Assembly: GCF_016481275.1 (NCBI RefSeq) | Contig: NZ_JAEMNW010000002.1 | Coordinates: forward strand, 1,116,001 to 1,180,000 | Origin: Antrihabitans auranticaus | GTDB taxonomy: Bacteria > Actinomycetota > Actinomycetes > Mycobacteriales > Mycobacteriaceae | Length of the DNA: 64,000 bases | Reading direction: 5' to 3' | In this document: piece by piece, positions 8,758 to 16,999 of the stretch | Numbering within the stretch: position 1 is the first letter of the stretch | How the letters are laid out: each line of letters opens with the position of its first letter | Made by a program: the position numbers and the translations under genes | The notes under the pieces: model-generated | Told to the model about the DNA's origin: nothing | The model's database searches: none | Seen by the model: only the letters and a program-made list of their open reading frames with translations

Positions 8758-9429
8758 GTGACATCGGAGAAACGAGCCGACTCGGAGCGGCCGCAGCCGC
8801 GTGCAGTGAGCCCCGGTCGACCACCGAAATCGGCGGTCGCCGCGCTACAGCGGCAGATCCTTCGTGTCGCCGGAGCCGAGTTCCTGAGTCGGGGGTACGC
8901 CGAGGCCAACATGTCCCGAATTGCTAGTGACGCAGGAGTTTCGAAGAAGACGATCTACGCGCGGTATCCCAGCAAGGACGAACTGCTGGTCGCCGTGACG
9001 AGTGATCTCGCGACGCGTTCGTATCAGCGAGTCATCGCAGCAATGTCCGCCTCCGACGGCGACCCAGAGCACGTACTGACCAGCTTCGGCACCCAGGTGG
9101 CAGAGGCCTGGGCATCTCCCGAGGAGGTCGGCGTGTATCGGTTGATCGTGTCCGAGGCGCCGCGCTTCCCGCAACTTGCGTCGATCTACCGCGACACGAT
9201 GGACCTCTTCCGCGTGACGCTGGCCGAGTACCTAAAAGAGCAGTGTGCCGCCGGGACCCTGGAAATCGCCGATACGGACGTGGCATCACGCCAGTTCGGG
9301 ATGCTCGTTTACGGCGAGATCCGCGAGAAGGGGCTGCTCGGCGAACCGGTGACCAACGACGAGTTGGCCTCGGCCGTCAAGCGAGCTGTCAAGTTGTTCC
9401 TGACCGGCTACGCAACGATGCGGCGGTAA
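8758..9429 (+). CDS. TetR/AcrR family transcriptional regulator
   Basis: 223 residues. N-terminal TetR helix-turn-helix at about 30-75, with the hallmark run FLSRGYAEANMSRIASDAGVS followed by KKTIYARYPSKDELL. The C-terminal ligand domain is of the AcrR/TetR_C_33-like type. Starts with GTG at 8758, with GGGAGG 8 nt upstream; earlier ATG-free extension has no ribosome site. It is divergent from the enoyl-CoA hydratase operon and separated from it by the palindrome at 8688-8709, so it is the likely repressor of that operon and of itself. Confidence 0.9.
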   Translation: MTSEKRADSERPQPRAVSPGRPPKSAVAALQRQILRVAGAEFLSRGYAEANMSRIASDAGVSKKTIYARYPSKDELLVAVTSDLATRSYQRVIAAMSASDGDPEHVLTSFGTQVAEAWASPEEVGVYRLIVSEAPRFPQLASIYRDTMDLFRVTLAEYLKEQCAAGTLEIADTDVASRQFGMLVYGEIREKGLLGEPVTNDELASAVKRAVKLFLTGYATMRR

Positions 9430-10640
9430 GCCGACGACCGCCCACCACTCCACAAGCTCGTAACGGAATCGGCCTGCTTTGCGGGTCAAGCCGTCTGGGC
9501 GACGCCTGCCGGACCATCCCTGGCGTCCGGCGAATCCGCGGGACCGATCAGCGGTGAGCATTTGCCGGACAACGGATCAATTCCGCAATTGGTGGTAGCA
9601 GCTCTGCAACGCAGCTTCGAAAAGGCAATTAACGTCTGGGGTCTGCGGTATCGGGCGAAGGTATGTGGTGAACCGCGATGAAACCCTTAGTCCGCGACGT
9701 GCCGATCGCCCGAAGGTTTGGTTACCCCACACATCACTCTTGGCGTTCCGCGACGAGGCGAGCGGCTTCGAATACTCGACCGACGGTGGCGTAATTGCTG
9801 CCGATCCGTTTGGGGATGGTGCGGTTGGACATGTCGTGTTCGAAGCTGCACCGCACGATCTCGACGACGTCGTCGAAACCGAGCCGCGTGGTGAGTTCGC
9901 TGTCGATAAGGGTCCGGGCAATTTCATGCCAGCTCGGTCCAGCGCCGCACCACCGATGACGGCGCCCAAACCACCGACGGTTGCCGCACCGATGATGCAT
10001 GCGGGAATTGCACCCACGAGCGCGATCGCAGCTCCCGCGAGACCAGGAATGACGCATCCGATGGCTGCGCCTCCGACACCGCCGGATGACCCCGCGCAAC
10101 CGCAGACTACAACGGCCCTGTGAGCACATCCGGCTTCTCAATTTCACTGGTTTCGACCACAACGGCTGCAGCCTTCGCCCGCCCCCGCCCGTCAGCGACG
10201 CCGGCGACCACGACAACGCGGTGGCCCTGCTCATCGTCGTATTGCCCATTCAGTCGGACAGGGCGAAGACTGGCGTCGTTTGCCCGGCCGAGACCCATTC
10301 ACCCGCGCCAAGCACCCCCGGAGCGACCTCATATACCTCTAACCCGTCGGGCCGTTGATCCAAGTCAGCCGCGCTGAGGTAGTAGCCCGTTCTCGCCGTC
10401 CTTCACAACCCGCGTGACACCACTCGGGAGGAGTACCGTGAGATCCTCTAAGTCGAATCTATGGCCATCGAGCCACGCCTTGACCTGCACACCAGGATTG
10501 CAATCAGCGCGCTAACCGAGTTAGGTTTGAGCGGTGCGGACATCGGCGCGTTCGTTGGTGTCGAGAAGTGCTCAACGAACGGACCCGCTCTGGGTTGAGG
10601 GCGGTGAGTATCTGCGAGAGCATTCCACCCGCCGGGCCGC
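9430..10640. other. 1.2-kb stretch of gene remnants, no intact gene
   Basis: Nothing here reads as a complete gene. On the minus strand, 9734-9950 keeps a protein-like frame (…WHEIARTLIDSELTTRLGF… to …FEAARLVAERQE). The segment 10107-10298 keeps another (…VRLNGQYDDEQGHRVVVVAG… to …EKPDVLTGPL). The segment 10370-10510 keeps a third (…VKAWLDGHRFDLEDLTVLL… to …ENGLLPQRG). All lack starts or are broken by frame changes. On the + strand, 10461-10598 could encode a 45-residue peptide from ATG with a possible HTH (LTELGLSGADIGAFVGV), but it overlaps a remnant on the other strand. The stretch looks like a decayed island between two operons. Confidence 0.5.
9925..10116 (-). pseudogene. Remnant of a glycine-zipper-tailed secreted protein
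   Basis: Within the remnant stretch, the minus strand reads a start-less frame rich in Gly/Ala/Ile with repeated AAIGCVI, GAIPACIIGAA and LGAVIGGAA motifs. The tail of the intact secreted protein at 27718-28422 has the same style (GLIGCLVGG, AGCLIGAAALAPLG). The upstream part that would hold the signal peptide is missing, and the frame runs on into unrelated sequence. Most likely a broken paralogue of that protein; low certainty because the similarity is compositional. Confidence 0.35.
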
Positions 10641-11573
10641 CTACGACGTGTGCTGGACTCGATGCCGAGATGGTCGATCAACCGACGACGTCGTCGCGCA
10701 ATCAGGAAGCTTTTCGTGCCAGGGTGGTGTTTTGATCGTCGCGTCGTACATGGGTAGGCGAATGTCGCGACCATGGCGAGCCAGCTGATCCCATGGTCGG
10801 TTGAGGCCCATGGTGCCGAAGGCGCGTGCCTTGGTTACGGCGTCCAGATCGAGGATGTCGATCAGCACTTCCTCGCCAACTCCCGCGTGCTGGCGGATTG
10901 TTCCTTCCGGATCGACGATTACGCTGGCGCCGACGCCGGCGGGGTTGGCGGCGTTGACGTTGACGACGTACACCTGGTTGGTCCAGGCGTTGGCGCGCGC
11001 GCAGACGATCTCCATGTCACGGTCGCGAGTTGGCGTCAGGGTGGGCTGAACAATCACCTCGGCTCCGAGCCAGGCCAGTTGCCGAGCTGTTTCAGGGAAA
11101 GAACCGTCGTAGCAGATTGCGAGACCGACCCGGCCGATCTCGGAGATGTCGAAGACAACGAATTCATTGCCAGGGGTCGTTCGTTCGTAGGGTTGCCACG
11201 GGAAGATCTTGCGGTAGGTCGCAATGATCTCGCCCTGCGGTGAAATTGCGAGCGCAGTGTTGTAGACCTGCTGATCAAGACCTCGCTCGTAGACGCTCCC
11301 CGGCACGAGCCACAGACCGGTTTCCCTTGCCAGCGAACAGATTCGATCGGTGGCGGGACTCGGTATCGAGATCGCGGTCTGCTCCATCCAGCCGTCGCGA
11401 CCCTGCAGGAGCGACCCCTCCGCCGCCAGCATCAGCTCGGGAACGACGACAAGTTGGACATGCGGGAAGGTGTCGCGGACAGCGCGGACCTGGTCTGCGT
11501 ACAGCGCCCAGGTGGCGTCGGGATCGAAAGCGATCGGTGCGGTTTGGATTGCGGCGATAGCGAGTGTGCGCAT
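10641..11573 (-). CDS. Carbon-nitrogen hydrolase (nitrilase superfamily amidase)
   Basis: 310 residues of the nitrilase superfamily, cleaving C-N bonds of amides or carbamoyl compounds. The Glu-Lys-Cys triad is visible: E46 in VVVPELM, K123 in YRKIFPW, C155 in AICYDGSF. The last 25 or so residues (from about WHEKLPD) look like a non-conserved extension. It begins 3 nt after the APC permease stop, so it is co-transcribed with that transporter. Located next to semialdehyde dehydrogenase and aminotransferase genes, it may release an amine or beta-amino acid (for example a ureidopropionase- or formamidase-type step), but the exact amide is not identifiable. Confidence 0.88.
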   Translation of the reverse strand: MRTLAIAAIQTAPIAFDPDATWALYADQVRAVRDTFPHVQLVVVPELMLAAEGSLLQGRDGWMEQTAISIPSPATDRICSLARETGLWLVPGSVYERGLDQQVYNTALAISPQGEIIATYRKIFPWQPYERTTPGNEFVVFDISEIGRVGLAICYDGSFPETARQLAWLGAEVIVQPTLTPTRDRDMEIVCARANAWTNQVYVVNVNAANPAGVGASVIVDPEGTIRQHAGVGEEVLIDILDLDAVTKARAFGTMGLNRPWDQLARHGRDIRLPMYDATIKTPPWHEKLPDCATTSSVDRPSRHRVQHTS

Positions 11574-11576
11574 AAC

Positions 11577-13082
11577 TCAGGCCTCGATGCTGGTCGGTGC
11601 GACGACGGCGGTGCGACCGTCGCGGAAGAATGGGCGGAAGCGGGCTCTGACGATCAGCATCACGACGGCGCCGACGACGATCGAGCCGATGCCGAGCAGG
11701 AATACGCCACCGACGCCGTGGAACGAGGTGACGCCGTATGCGGGGTCGAGCATGTCGTGCGCGCTGCGAGCGAACGCGGCCAGCATCAGGACTCCCCCGG
11801 TCGCCGGCAGCACACCTTTCAACAGCAGATCTCGAATCGAGCCGCGAAGTTGATTGCGGAAGAACCAGACACAGGCGAAGCCGGTGACACCGTAGTACAG
11901 AGCGATGAGCAGGCCGATAGACAGAATCGCGTCGCCCAGGAAGTTGCGAGACACCAACGTGAGCAGCGCGAGGAGAGCGGTGGCAAAGATGCCGTAGAAG
12001 AGCGTGCCGAAGGCGGGTGTGCCGTAGACGGGATGAATCTTTGTGAACGCCTTGGGAAGTGCGCCGTGACTACTCATCGAAAGAGTGGTGCGTGGACTAG
12101 CGATCATGCAGGTGAGGAGCGCGGAAACGGCCGAGACGCAGATCGCGATCTTGACCACCGTCGCCAGTGCCGACCCCAGCACCGGAGTGCCGAGCGCCGC
12201 CAACACATCCGCGGCGTTGTCGGCGTTACCGAGGCCCAGGCCTTCCGTCCCGGTGCCTGCAAAGCTGATCGCGGCGAAAGCGGTGAACAGGTACGAGCCG
12301 AGCAGCACGAGGGTGGAGATCACGGCCGCTTTGCCGGGAATCCGGTCGCCGTCCTGCGTCTCTTCGTTGACTGTGATCAGCGCATCCCAACCCCAGTAGA
12401 TGAACAGGCAGAGCAGCACAGCTTCGGCGAACGGGCCCAAGCCGCCCATCGTAAAAGGGTTGAGCCACGACAGGCTTGGAGCGGACGCGCCGTGACGAGC
12501 AAACGCCGCGATACCGAATCCGAGCAAGGCAACGAACTGAATTCCGACGAGCACATACTGCACCGATGCTGCGAGTTGGAGACCGCGATACGCGACCGTC
12601 GTGACAGTGGCGAGGATCAACACAGCTGTAATGAGGACGGCAATATCGTTGGTAGCCAATGAATCCAGACCGAAGAGGTCGAGTAGATAGGTAGCACCCA
12701 CCCGGGAAAGCGCGGTCATTGCGATGAGCGTCGCGATCTGCGGAACCCAGCCACCGGATAGCCATCCAGGCAGCGGCCCGAACGCCCTCGTGGTCCAGAC
12801 GAACGTCGTCCCGCAGTCCGGCATCTCGCGGTTGAGTTCTCGAAATGCGAACGCTGTCAGCAGAATCGGCACGAATCCCAGCAGCAGCGCTGCCGGAGCG
12901 AGGTTGCCGACCACCATCACGACGAATCCGAGACTGACCGCGAGGCTGTAAGCCGGCGCAACACTGGACAAGCCGAGCGTGACGGCCGCGAGCAACCCGA
13001 CGGTGTTGCCGCGCAATCCTTTTTCGGTATGAGTGGGCGGAGCGTCGAGGCCGGCCGCAGCTTCGATTGGGTTGGTTGCCAC
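11577..13082 (-). CDS. APC family amino acid/polyamine permease
   Basis: 501-residue integral membrane protein of the APC superfamily, about 12 hydrophobic segments. The N-terminal transport signature is visible as GLSSVAPAYSLAVSLG near residues 38-53, and an FIYWGWDALITVNEET segment follows in the middle. It would import an amino acid, amine or related cation. Start is GTG at 13082 with AGGAGC 5-6 nt upstream. Transcribed with the amidase at 10641 and divergent from the TetR at 13206, with two matching inverted repeats in between. Substrate inferred to be an amine or amide fed to the neighbouring enzymes. Confidence 0.88.
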   Translation of the reverse strand: MATNPIEAAAGLDAPPTHTEKGLRGNTVGLLAAVTLGLSSVAPAYSLAVSLGFVVMVVGNLAPAALLLGFVPILLTAFAFRELNREMPDCGTTFVWTTRAFGPLPGWLSGGWVPQIATLIAMTALSRVGATYLLDLFGLDSLATNDIAVLITAVLILATVTTVAYRGLQLAASVQYVLVGIQFVALLGFGIAAFARHGASAPSLSWLNPFTMGGLGPFAEAVLLCLFIYWGWDALITVNEETQDGDRIPGKAAVISTLVLLGSYLFTAFAAISFAGTGTEGLGLGNADNAADVLAALGTPVLGSALATVVKIAICVSAVSALLTCMIASPRTTLSMSSHGALPKAFTKIHPVYGTPAFGTLFYGIFATALLALLTLVSRNFLGDAILSIGLLIALYYGVTGFACVWFFRNQLRGSIRDLLLKGVLPATGGVLMLAAFARSAHDMLDPAYGVTSFHGVGGVFLLGIGSIVVGAVVMLIVRARFRPFFRDGRTAVVAPTSIEA

Positions 13083-13109
13083 GGTAAGCTCCTAGATTCG
13101 GGAAAGTTG

Positions 13110-13125
13110 TTAAATATGAATTTAA
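13110..13125. promoter_or_regulatory. Inverted repeat, probable TetR operator copy 1
   Basis: TTAAAT-ATGA-ATTTAA: perfect 6-bp arms with a 4-nt spacer, just upstream of the permease start. The same half-site recurs at 13167-13182, 57 nt away, which argues for a real regulator site rather than chance AT richness. Confidence 0.6.
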
Positions 13126-13166
13126 GAGAACGTGAGCCAGTAGGTCAATAGCTGCGGGTACATCTG

Positions 13167-13182
13167 TTAAATTTGTATTTAT
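13167..13182. promoter_or_regulatory. Inverted repeat, probable TetR operator copy 2
   Basis: TTAAAT-TTGT-ATTTAT: same half-sites as the copy at 13110 with one mismatch in the last base, located 24 nt before the TetR ATG. The two copies sit one in front of each divergent gene. Confidence 0.6.
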
Positions 13183-13205
13183 CCAGCGACTGAGCGGAGA
13201 TCAGG

Positions 13206-13802
13206 ATGGCACGGAAGGCGAGTCGAGACGTTCGTCGAGCTGAGCTCAGTGACGCGGTCGAGCGCGCAGTGTTCGCACGAGGACTCGAAGGCGTCCGGCT
13301 GCGCGACGTAGCCGAACAGGCCGGGATAACACCGGCGGCCGTTCTGTATTACGGCGATCTCGACGCCTTGATCTACGAGACCTACCAGAAGGCCATCGAG
13401 CGCTACAGCCAGCTGCGCGAGGACACAGCGGAAAAGTTTCCCGACCCACGCGAGAAGCTCCGCGTCTGCATCGACCAGGGTGTCGCCACCGGACCGGACG
13501 ACACGCTCACGCGGATGCTGTTCGAGTGCTGGCCACGTTGCTTGCGCGATGCACGAGCAGCGGCGCTCGACAGCGCACTCACGGAACGTCAGATCGCCGT
13601 CTACCACGGGATACTCGTCCTCGGACAGTCCCAAGGTCACTTCGAGCTCACCGAAAAGCCGCGAATGCTCGCCGCGAATTTCGTAGCGATGGAAGACGGC
13701 TATCAGATGGAAGTACTCGCCGGGCGTCGCACCCGGAACGAAGTGATCGACGCGCTGCACTCCTACGCTCGATCGGCGACCGGATACGACCCCGCGACCT
13801 GA
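13206..13802 (+). CDS. TetR/BetI-like transcriptional regulator
   Basis: 198 residues. N-terminal HTH of TetR type at about 20-55 (GLEGVRLRDVAEQAGITPAAVLYYGD), with the YY-G-D pattern seen in the BetI-like subgroup, and a C-terminal helical ligand domain of the BetI_C type. ATG at 13206 follows GGAGA. It stands between the divergent permease/amidase pair and the downstream dehydrogenase/aminotransferase genes and is bracketed by two matching inverted repeats, so it probably represses transport and breakdown of the same nitrogen compound. Confidence 0.88.
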   Translation: MARKASRDVRRAELSDAVERAVFARGLEGVRLRDVAEQAGITPAAVLYYGDLDALIYETYQKAIERYSQLREDTAEKFPDPREKLRVCIDQGVATGPDDTLTRMLFECWPRCLRDARAAALDSALTERQIAVYHGILVLGQSQGHFELTEKPRMLAANFVAMEDGYQMEVLAGRRTRNEVIDALHSYARSATGYDPAT

Positions 13803-13941
13803 CCTTCGGAGCGCCTGACGAAGTGTATTGAAGTCGGCGGGGTCTCTTACAGTCTGCTCGCTCGAATCGGGCTGCGCGCGGGTGAAAGTGGAGTCATCGA
13901 TCTGGCGGTTGCGTCGAATCACTTCACGAAAGGGCTCCTTC

Positions 13942-15435
13942 ATGACCGAGACAGTGCAGCACTGGTGCGACGGCAAAGCATTCGCCGGCGCCACGACAGC
14001 GACAGCGCCCGTGACCAATCCGGCGACCGGTGCGGTCAGCACGCTGGTGGCGCTCGCGAGCGTCGAGGACGCGAAGTACGTCATCGATGCAGCCGCGGGA
14101 GCGTTTTCGGAGTGGCGCGATACCTCGGTCGCAAAGCGCACCCAAATCCTGTTCGCGTTCCGTGAACTGCTCAACGCCCGCAAGTCCGAGCTGGCGGAAA
14201 TCATCACCCGCGAACACGGAAAGGTGCTGTCCGACGCGCTCGGTGAGGTGACCCGAGGTCAAGAGGTCGTCGAGTTCGCTTGCGGCATACCGCATCTGCT
14301 GAAAGGCGGCTTCACCGAAAACGCCTCGACCAACGTCGACATCTACTCGATCCGTCAACCCCTCGGTCCGGTCGCCATCATCAGCCCGTTCAACTTCCCC
14401 GCAATGGTGCCGATGTGGTTCTTTCCCATCGCTATTGCCGCGGGCAACACTGTGGTCCTCAAGCCCAGCGAGAAGGACCCGTCAGCGGCGATGTGGATGG
14501 CACAACTGTGGGCAGACGCGGGACTGCCCGCTGGCGTCTTCAACGTCTTGCAGGGAGACAAGGTCGCCGTCGACGAGCTGCTGAGGAATCCGATGATCAA
14601 ATCGGTCAGCTTCGTGGGCTCCACTCCGATCGCGCGGTATGTGTACGCGACCGGAACCGCAGCAGGTAAACGCGTCCAGGCGCTCGGCGGGGCGAAGAAC
14701 CACGCGATCGTGCTCCCCGACGCCGACCTCGACCTCACCGCCGACGCAATGGTCAACGCGGGCTTCGGCTCCGCAGGCGAACGGTGCATGGCGATCTCGG
14801 TATGTGTCGCTGTCGGCCCGATCGCCGACGATCTCGTGGCAAAGATCGCCGCGCGAACCCGAACGATCAAAACCGGTGACGGCACCGGGGGTGCCGATAT
14901 GGGCCCCCTGGTGACGAAGGCACATCGCGACAAGGTCGCGTCCTACGTCGACGCCGGCGAAGCCGACGGCGCCACGATCGTGATCGACGGCCGGACGGTC
15001 GAGGCCGACGGCGGCGCAGACGGCTTCTGGTTGGGTCCTACCCTGATCGACCACGTCGATCCCGACATGTCGGTGTACACCGATGAAATCTTCGGACCGG
15101 TGCTCGCGGTCGTCCGCGTCGAGTCCTACGACGAGGCAATGGATCTGGTCAATGCGAACGCCTACGGCAACGGGACCGCCATCTTCACCAACGACGGCGG
15201 TGCGGCCAGGAGGTTCCAGAACGAAATCGAGGTCGGCATGGTCGGCATCAACGTGCCCATCCCAGTTCCCATGGCCTACTACAGCTTCGGGGGCTGGAAG
15301 AACTCATTGTTCGGTGACACGCACGCCCACGGCACCGAGGGCGTGCACTTCTTCACGCGAGGAAAGACCGTGACGAGCCGGTGGCTCGATCCCAGCCATG
15401 GCGGTATCGAACTCGGCTTTCCGCAGAACGCCTGA
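13942..15435 (+). CDS. mmsA: CoA-acylating methylmalonate-semialdehyde dehydrogenase
   Basis: 497-residue aldehyde dehydrogenase of the MmsA/IolA type, converting (methyl)malonate semialdehyde plus CoA and NAD to propionyl- or acetyl-CoA and CO2. Family features include GPVAIISPFNFPAMVPMWFFP near residue 150, KPSEKDPSA, and the nucleophile in GSAGERCMAIS with C282. Also present are EIFGPVLAVVR and the C-terminal FGGWKNSLFGDTHAHG typical of the group. ATG at 13942 was preferred over upstream in-frame starts because family members begin close to this point. Followed 18 nt later by an aminotransferase, it likely handles the semialdehyde that enzyme produces. Confidence 0.9.
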   Translation: MTETVQHWCDGKAFAGATTATAPVTNPATGAVSTLVALASVEDAKYVIDAAAGAFSEWRDTSVAKRTQILFAFRELLNARKSELAEIITREHGKVLSDALGEVTRGQEVVEFACGIPHLLKGGFTENASTNVDIYSIRQPLGPVAIISPFNFPAMVPMWFFPIAIAAGNTVVLKPSEKDPSAAMWMAQLWADAGLPAGVFNVLQGDKVAVDELLRNPMIKSVSFVGSTPIARYVYATGTAAGKRVQALGGAKNHAIVLPDADLDLTADAMVNAGFGSAGERCMAISVCVAVGPIADDLVAKIAARTRTIKTGDGTGGADMGPLVTKAHRDKVASYVDAGEADGATIVIDGRTVEADGGADGFWLGPTLIDHVDPDMSVYTDEIFGPVLAVVRVESYDEAMDLVNANAYGNGTAIFTNDGGAARRFQNEIEVGMVGINVPIPVPMAYYSFGGWKNSLFGDTHAHGTEGVHFFTRGKTVTSRWLDPSHGGIELGFPQNA

Positions 15436-15453
15436 CCGGTAAGGACTTTCGAC

Positions 15454-16839
15454 ATGACACTCACCACCGACACCCGGTCCCTGCCGAACGGGGCGACACT
15501 GGCGGATCTACGCAGTGCGGCTGCGCGTACGTACGAACTCGACCGCGCCCATGTGTTCCATTCCTGGTCGGCGCAGGCGCAGATCAACCCGATGACGATC
15601 ACGGCAGCGGACGGTGCCTACGTGTGGGACGGCGACGGCAACCGACTGCTCGACTTTTCGTCCCAACTGGTCAACGTCAACATCGGACACCAGCATCCGA
15701 AAGTCGTCGCCGCGATCCAAGCGCAGGCGGCGACGCTGTGCACGATTGCCCCGCAACACGCCAATGCCGCTCGCTCGGAGGCGGCGCGTCTGATCGCCGA
15801 GCGCACGCCCGGGGACCTGAACAAGATCTTCTTCACCAACGGCGGTGCGGACGCGAACGAACACGCTGTACGGATGGCACGGCTGCACACCGGCCGCTAC
15901 AAGGTGCTGGCTCGCTACCGCTCCTATCACGGTGGTACCGACACCGCGATCAATCTCACCGGTGACCCGCGCCGATGGCCGAACGACTACGGCAACAGCG
16001 GCGTCGTCCACTTCTTCGGCCCCTTTCTCTATCGCTCACATTTCGACGCGACCACCGAAGCCGAAGAATGCGAACGGGCGCTCGCGCACCTCGCGTCCGT
16101 CATTGCGCTGGAAGGTCCGTCGACGATCGCCGCCATCATGCTCGAGTCCATTCCGGGGACCGCCGGAATCATGATCCCGCCGCCCGGTTATATGGCCGGC
16201 GTGCGGGAGCTGTGTGACCGCTACGGCATCGTCTTGATCGCCGACGAAGTGATGGCCGGTTTCGGACGTTGTGGAAAATGGTTCGCCATCGACCATTTCG
16301 AGGTCGTCCCGGACTTGTTGACGTTTGCGAAAGGCGTCAACTCCGGATACGTCCCGCTCGGAGGAGTGGCGATCAGCCCGGCCATCGCCGCCACGTTCGC
16401 TGACCGCCCCTATCCCGGTGGGCTCACCTACTCCGGCCACCCGTTGGCGACTGCAGCTGCAGCGGCAACGATCACCGTGATGACCGAGGAAGGCATCGTC
16501 GACAACGCGGCACGCGTCGGGGCGGAGGTCATCGGACCCGGGCTGAACGATCTCGCTGCTCGGCACCCGAGCATCGGCGAAATCCGTGGAACCGGAGTGT
16601 TCTGGGCGGTCGAATTGGTCAAGGACCGGATCTCGCGTGAGCCGCTGGCGCCCTACGGCGGATCGAGCCCCGCAATCAATGCGGTTGTCGCGGAATGCAA
16701 GTCACGAGGAATGTTGCCGTTTACGAACTTCAACCGCATCCACGTTGTGCCGCCGTGCACCGTCACCGACGCCCAGGCCCGAGATGGTCTCGCGATCCTC
16801 GACGCGGCACTGGACGTCGCCGACAACAGCCTTGGCTGA
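15454..16839 (+). CDS. Class III PLP-dependent aminotransferase (omega-amino acid type)
   Basis: 461 residues, fold type I class III aminotransferase (beta-alanine/taurine/omega-amino acid:pyruvate group). The PLP lysine is K293 in TFAKGVNSGYVPLGG, preceded by LIADEVMAGFGRCG. FFTNGGADANEHAVRMAR binds the cofactor phosphate and SYHGGTDTA is conserved. Placed between MmsA and a PucR-type regulator, it would give a semialdehyde such as malonate semialdehyde from beta-alanine or methylmalonate semialdehyde from 3-aminoisobutyrate. The exact donor is inferred from context only. Confidence 0.88.
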   Translation: MTLTTDTRSLPNGATLADLRSAAARTYELDRAHVFHSWSAQAQINPMTITAADGAYVWDGDGNRLLDFSSQLVNVNIGHQHPKVVAAIQAQAATLCTIAPQHANAARSEAARLIAERTPGDLNKIFFTNGGADANEHAVRMARLHTGRYKVLARYRSYHGGTDTAINLTGDPRRWPNDYGNSGVVHFFGPFLYRSHFDATTEAEECERALAHLASVIALEGPSTIAAIMLESIPGTAGIMIPPPGYMAGVRELCDRYGIVLIADEVMAGFGRCGKWFAIDHFEVVPDLLTFAKGVNSGYVPLGGVAISPAIAATFADRPYPGGLTYSGHPLATAAAAATITVMTEEGIVDNAARVGAEVIGPGLNDLAARHPSIGEIRGTGVFWAVELVKDRISREPLAPYGGSSPAINAVVAECKSRGMLPFTNFNRIHVVPPCTVTDAQARDGLAILDAALDVADNSLG

Positions 16840-16962
16840 GCACCGACCGCGTCGACTCGACGCCCCGATGCCGCGTTCTTCCAGCGGAATCCGCCGGCAT
16901 GGCTCGATCGCATCGTCCCGAGCAACGGGCCTTCCGGACGGGGAAACCGTTTGACGACAATA

Positions 16963-16990
16963 TGTATGTCATCTGCCATTCATGCATACA
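16963..16990. promoter_or_regulatory. Inverted repeat around the pucR-like start
   Basis: TGTATG at 16963-16968 and CATACA at 16985-16990 are complementary arms flanking a 16-nt spacer, and an ATGCAT palindrome lies in the right arm. Position just before or at the start of the PucR gene suggests an autoregulatory site; evidence is positional only. Confidence 0.25.
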
Positions 16991-16999
16991 CTTCGTAAC

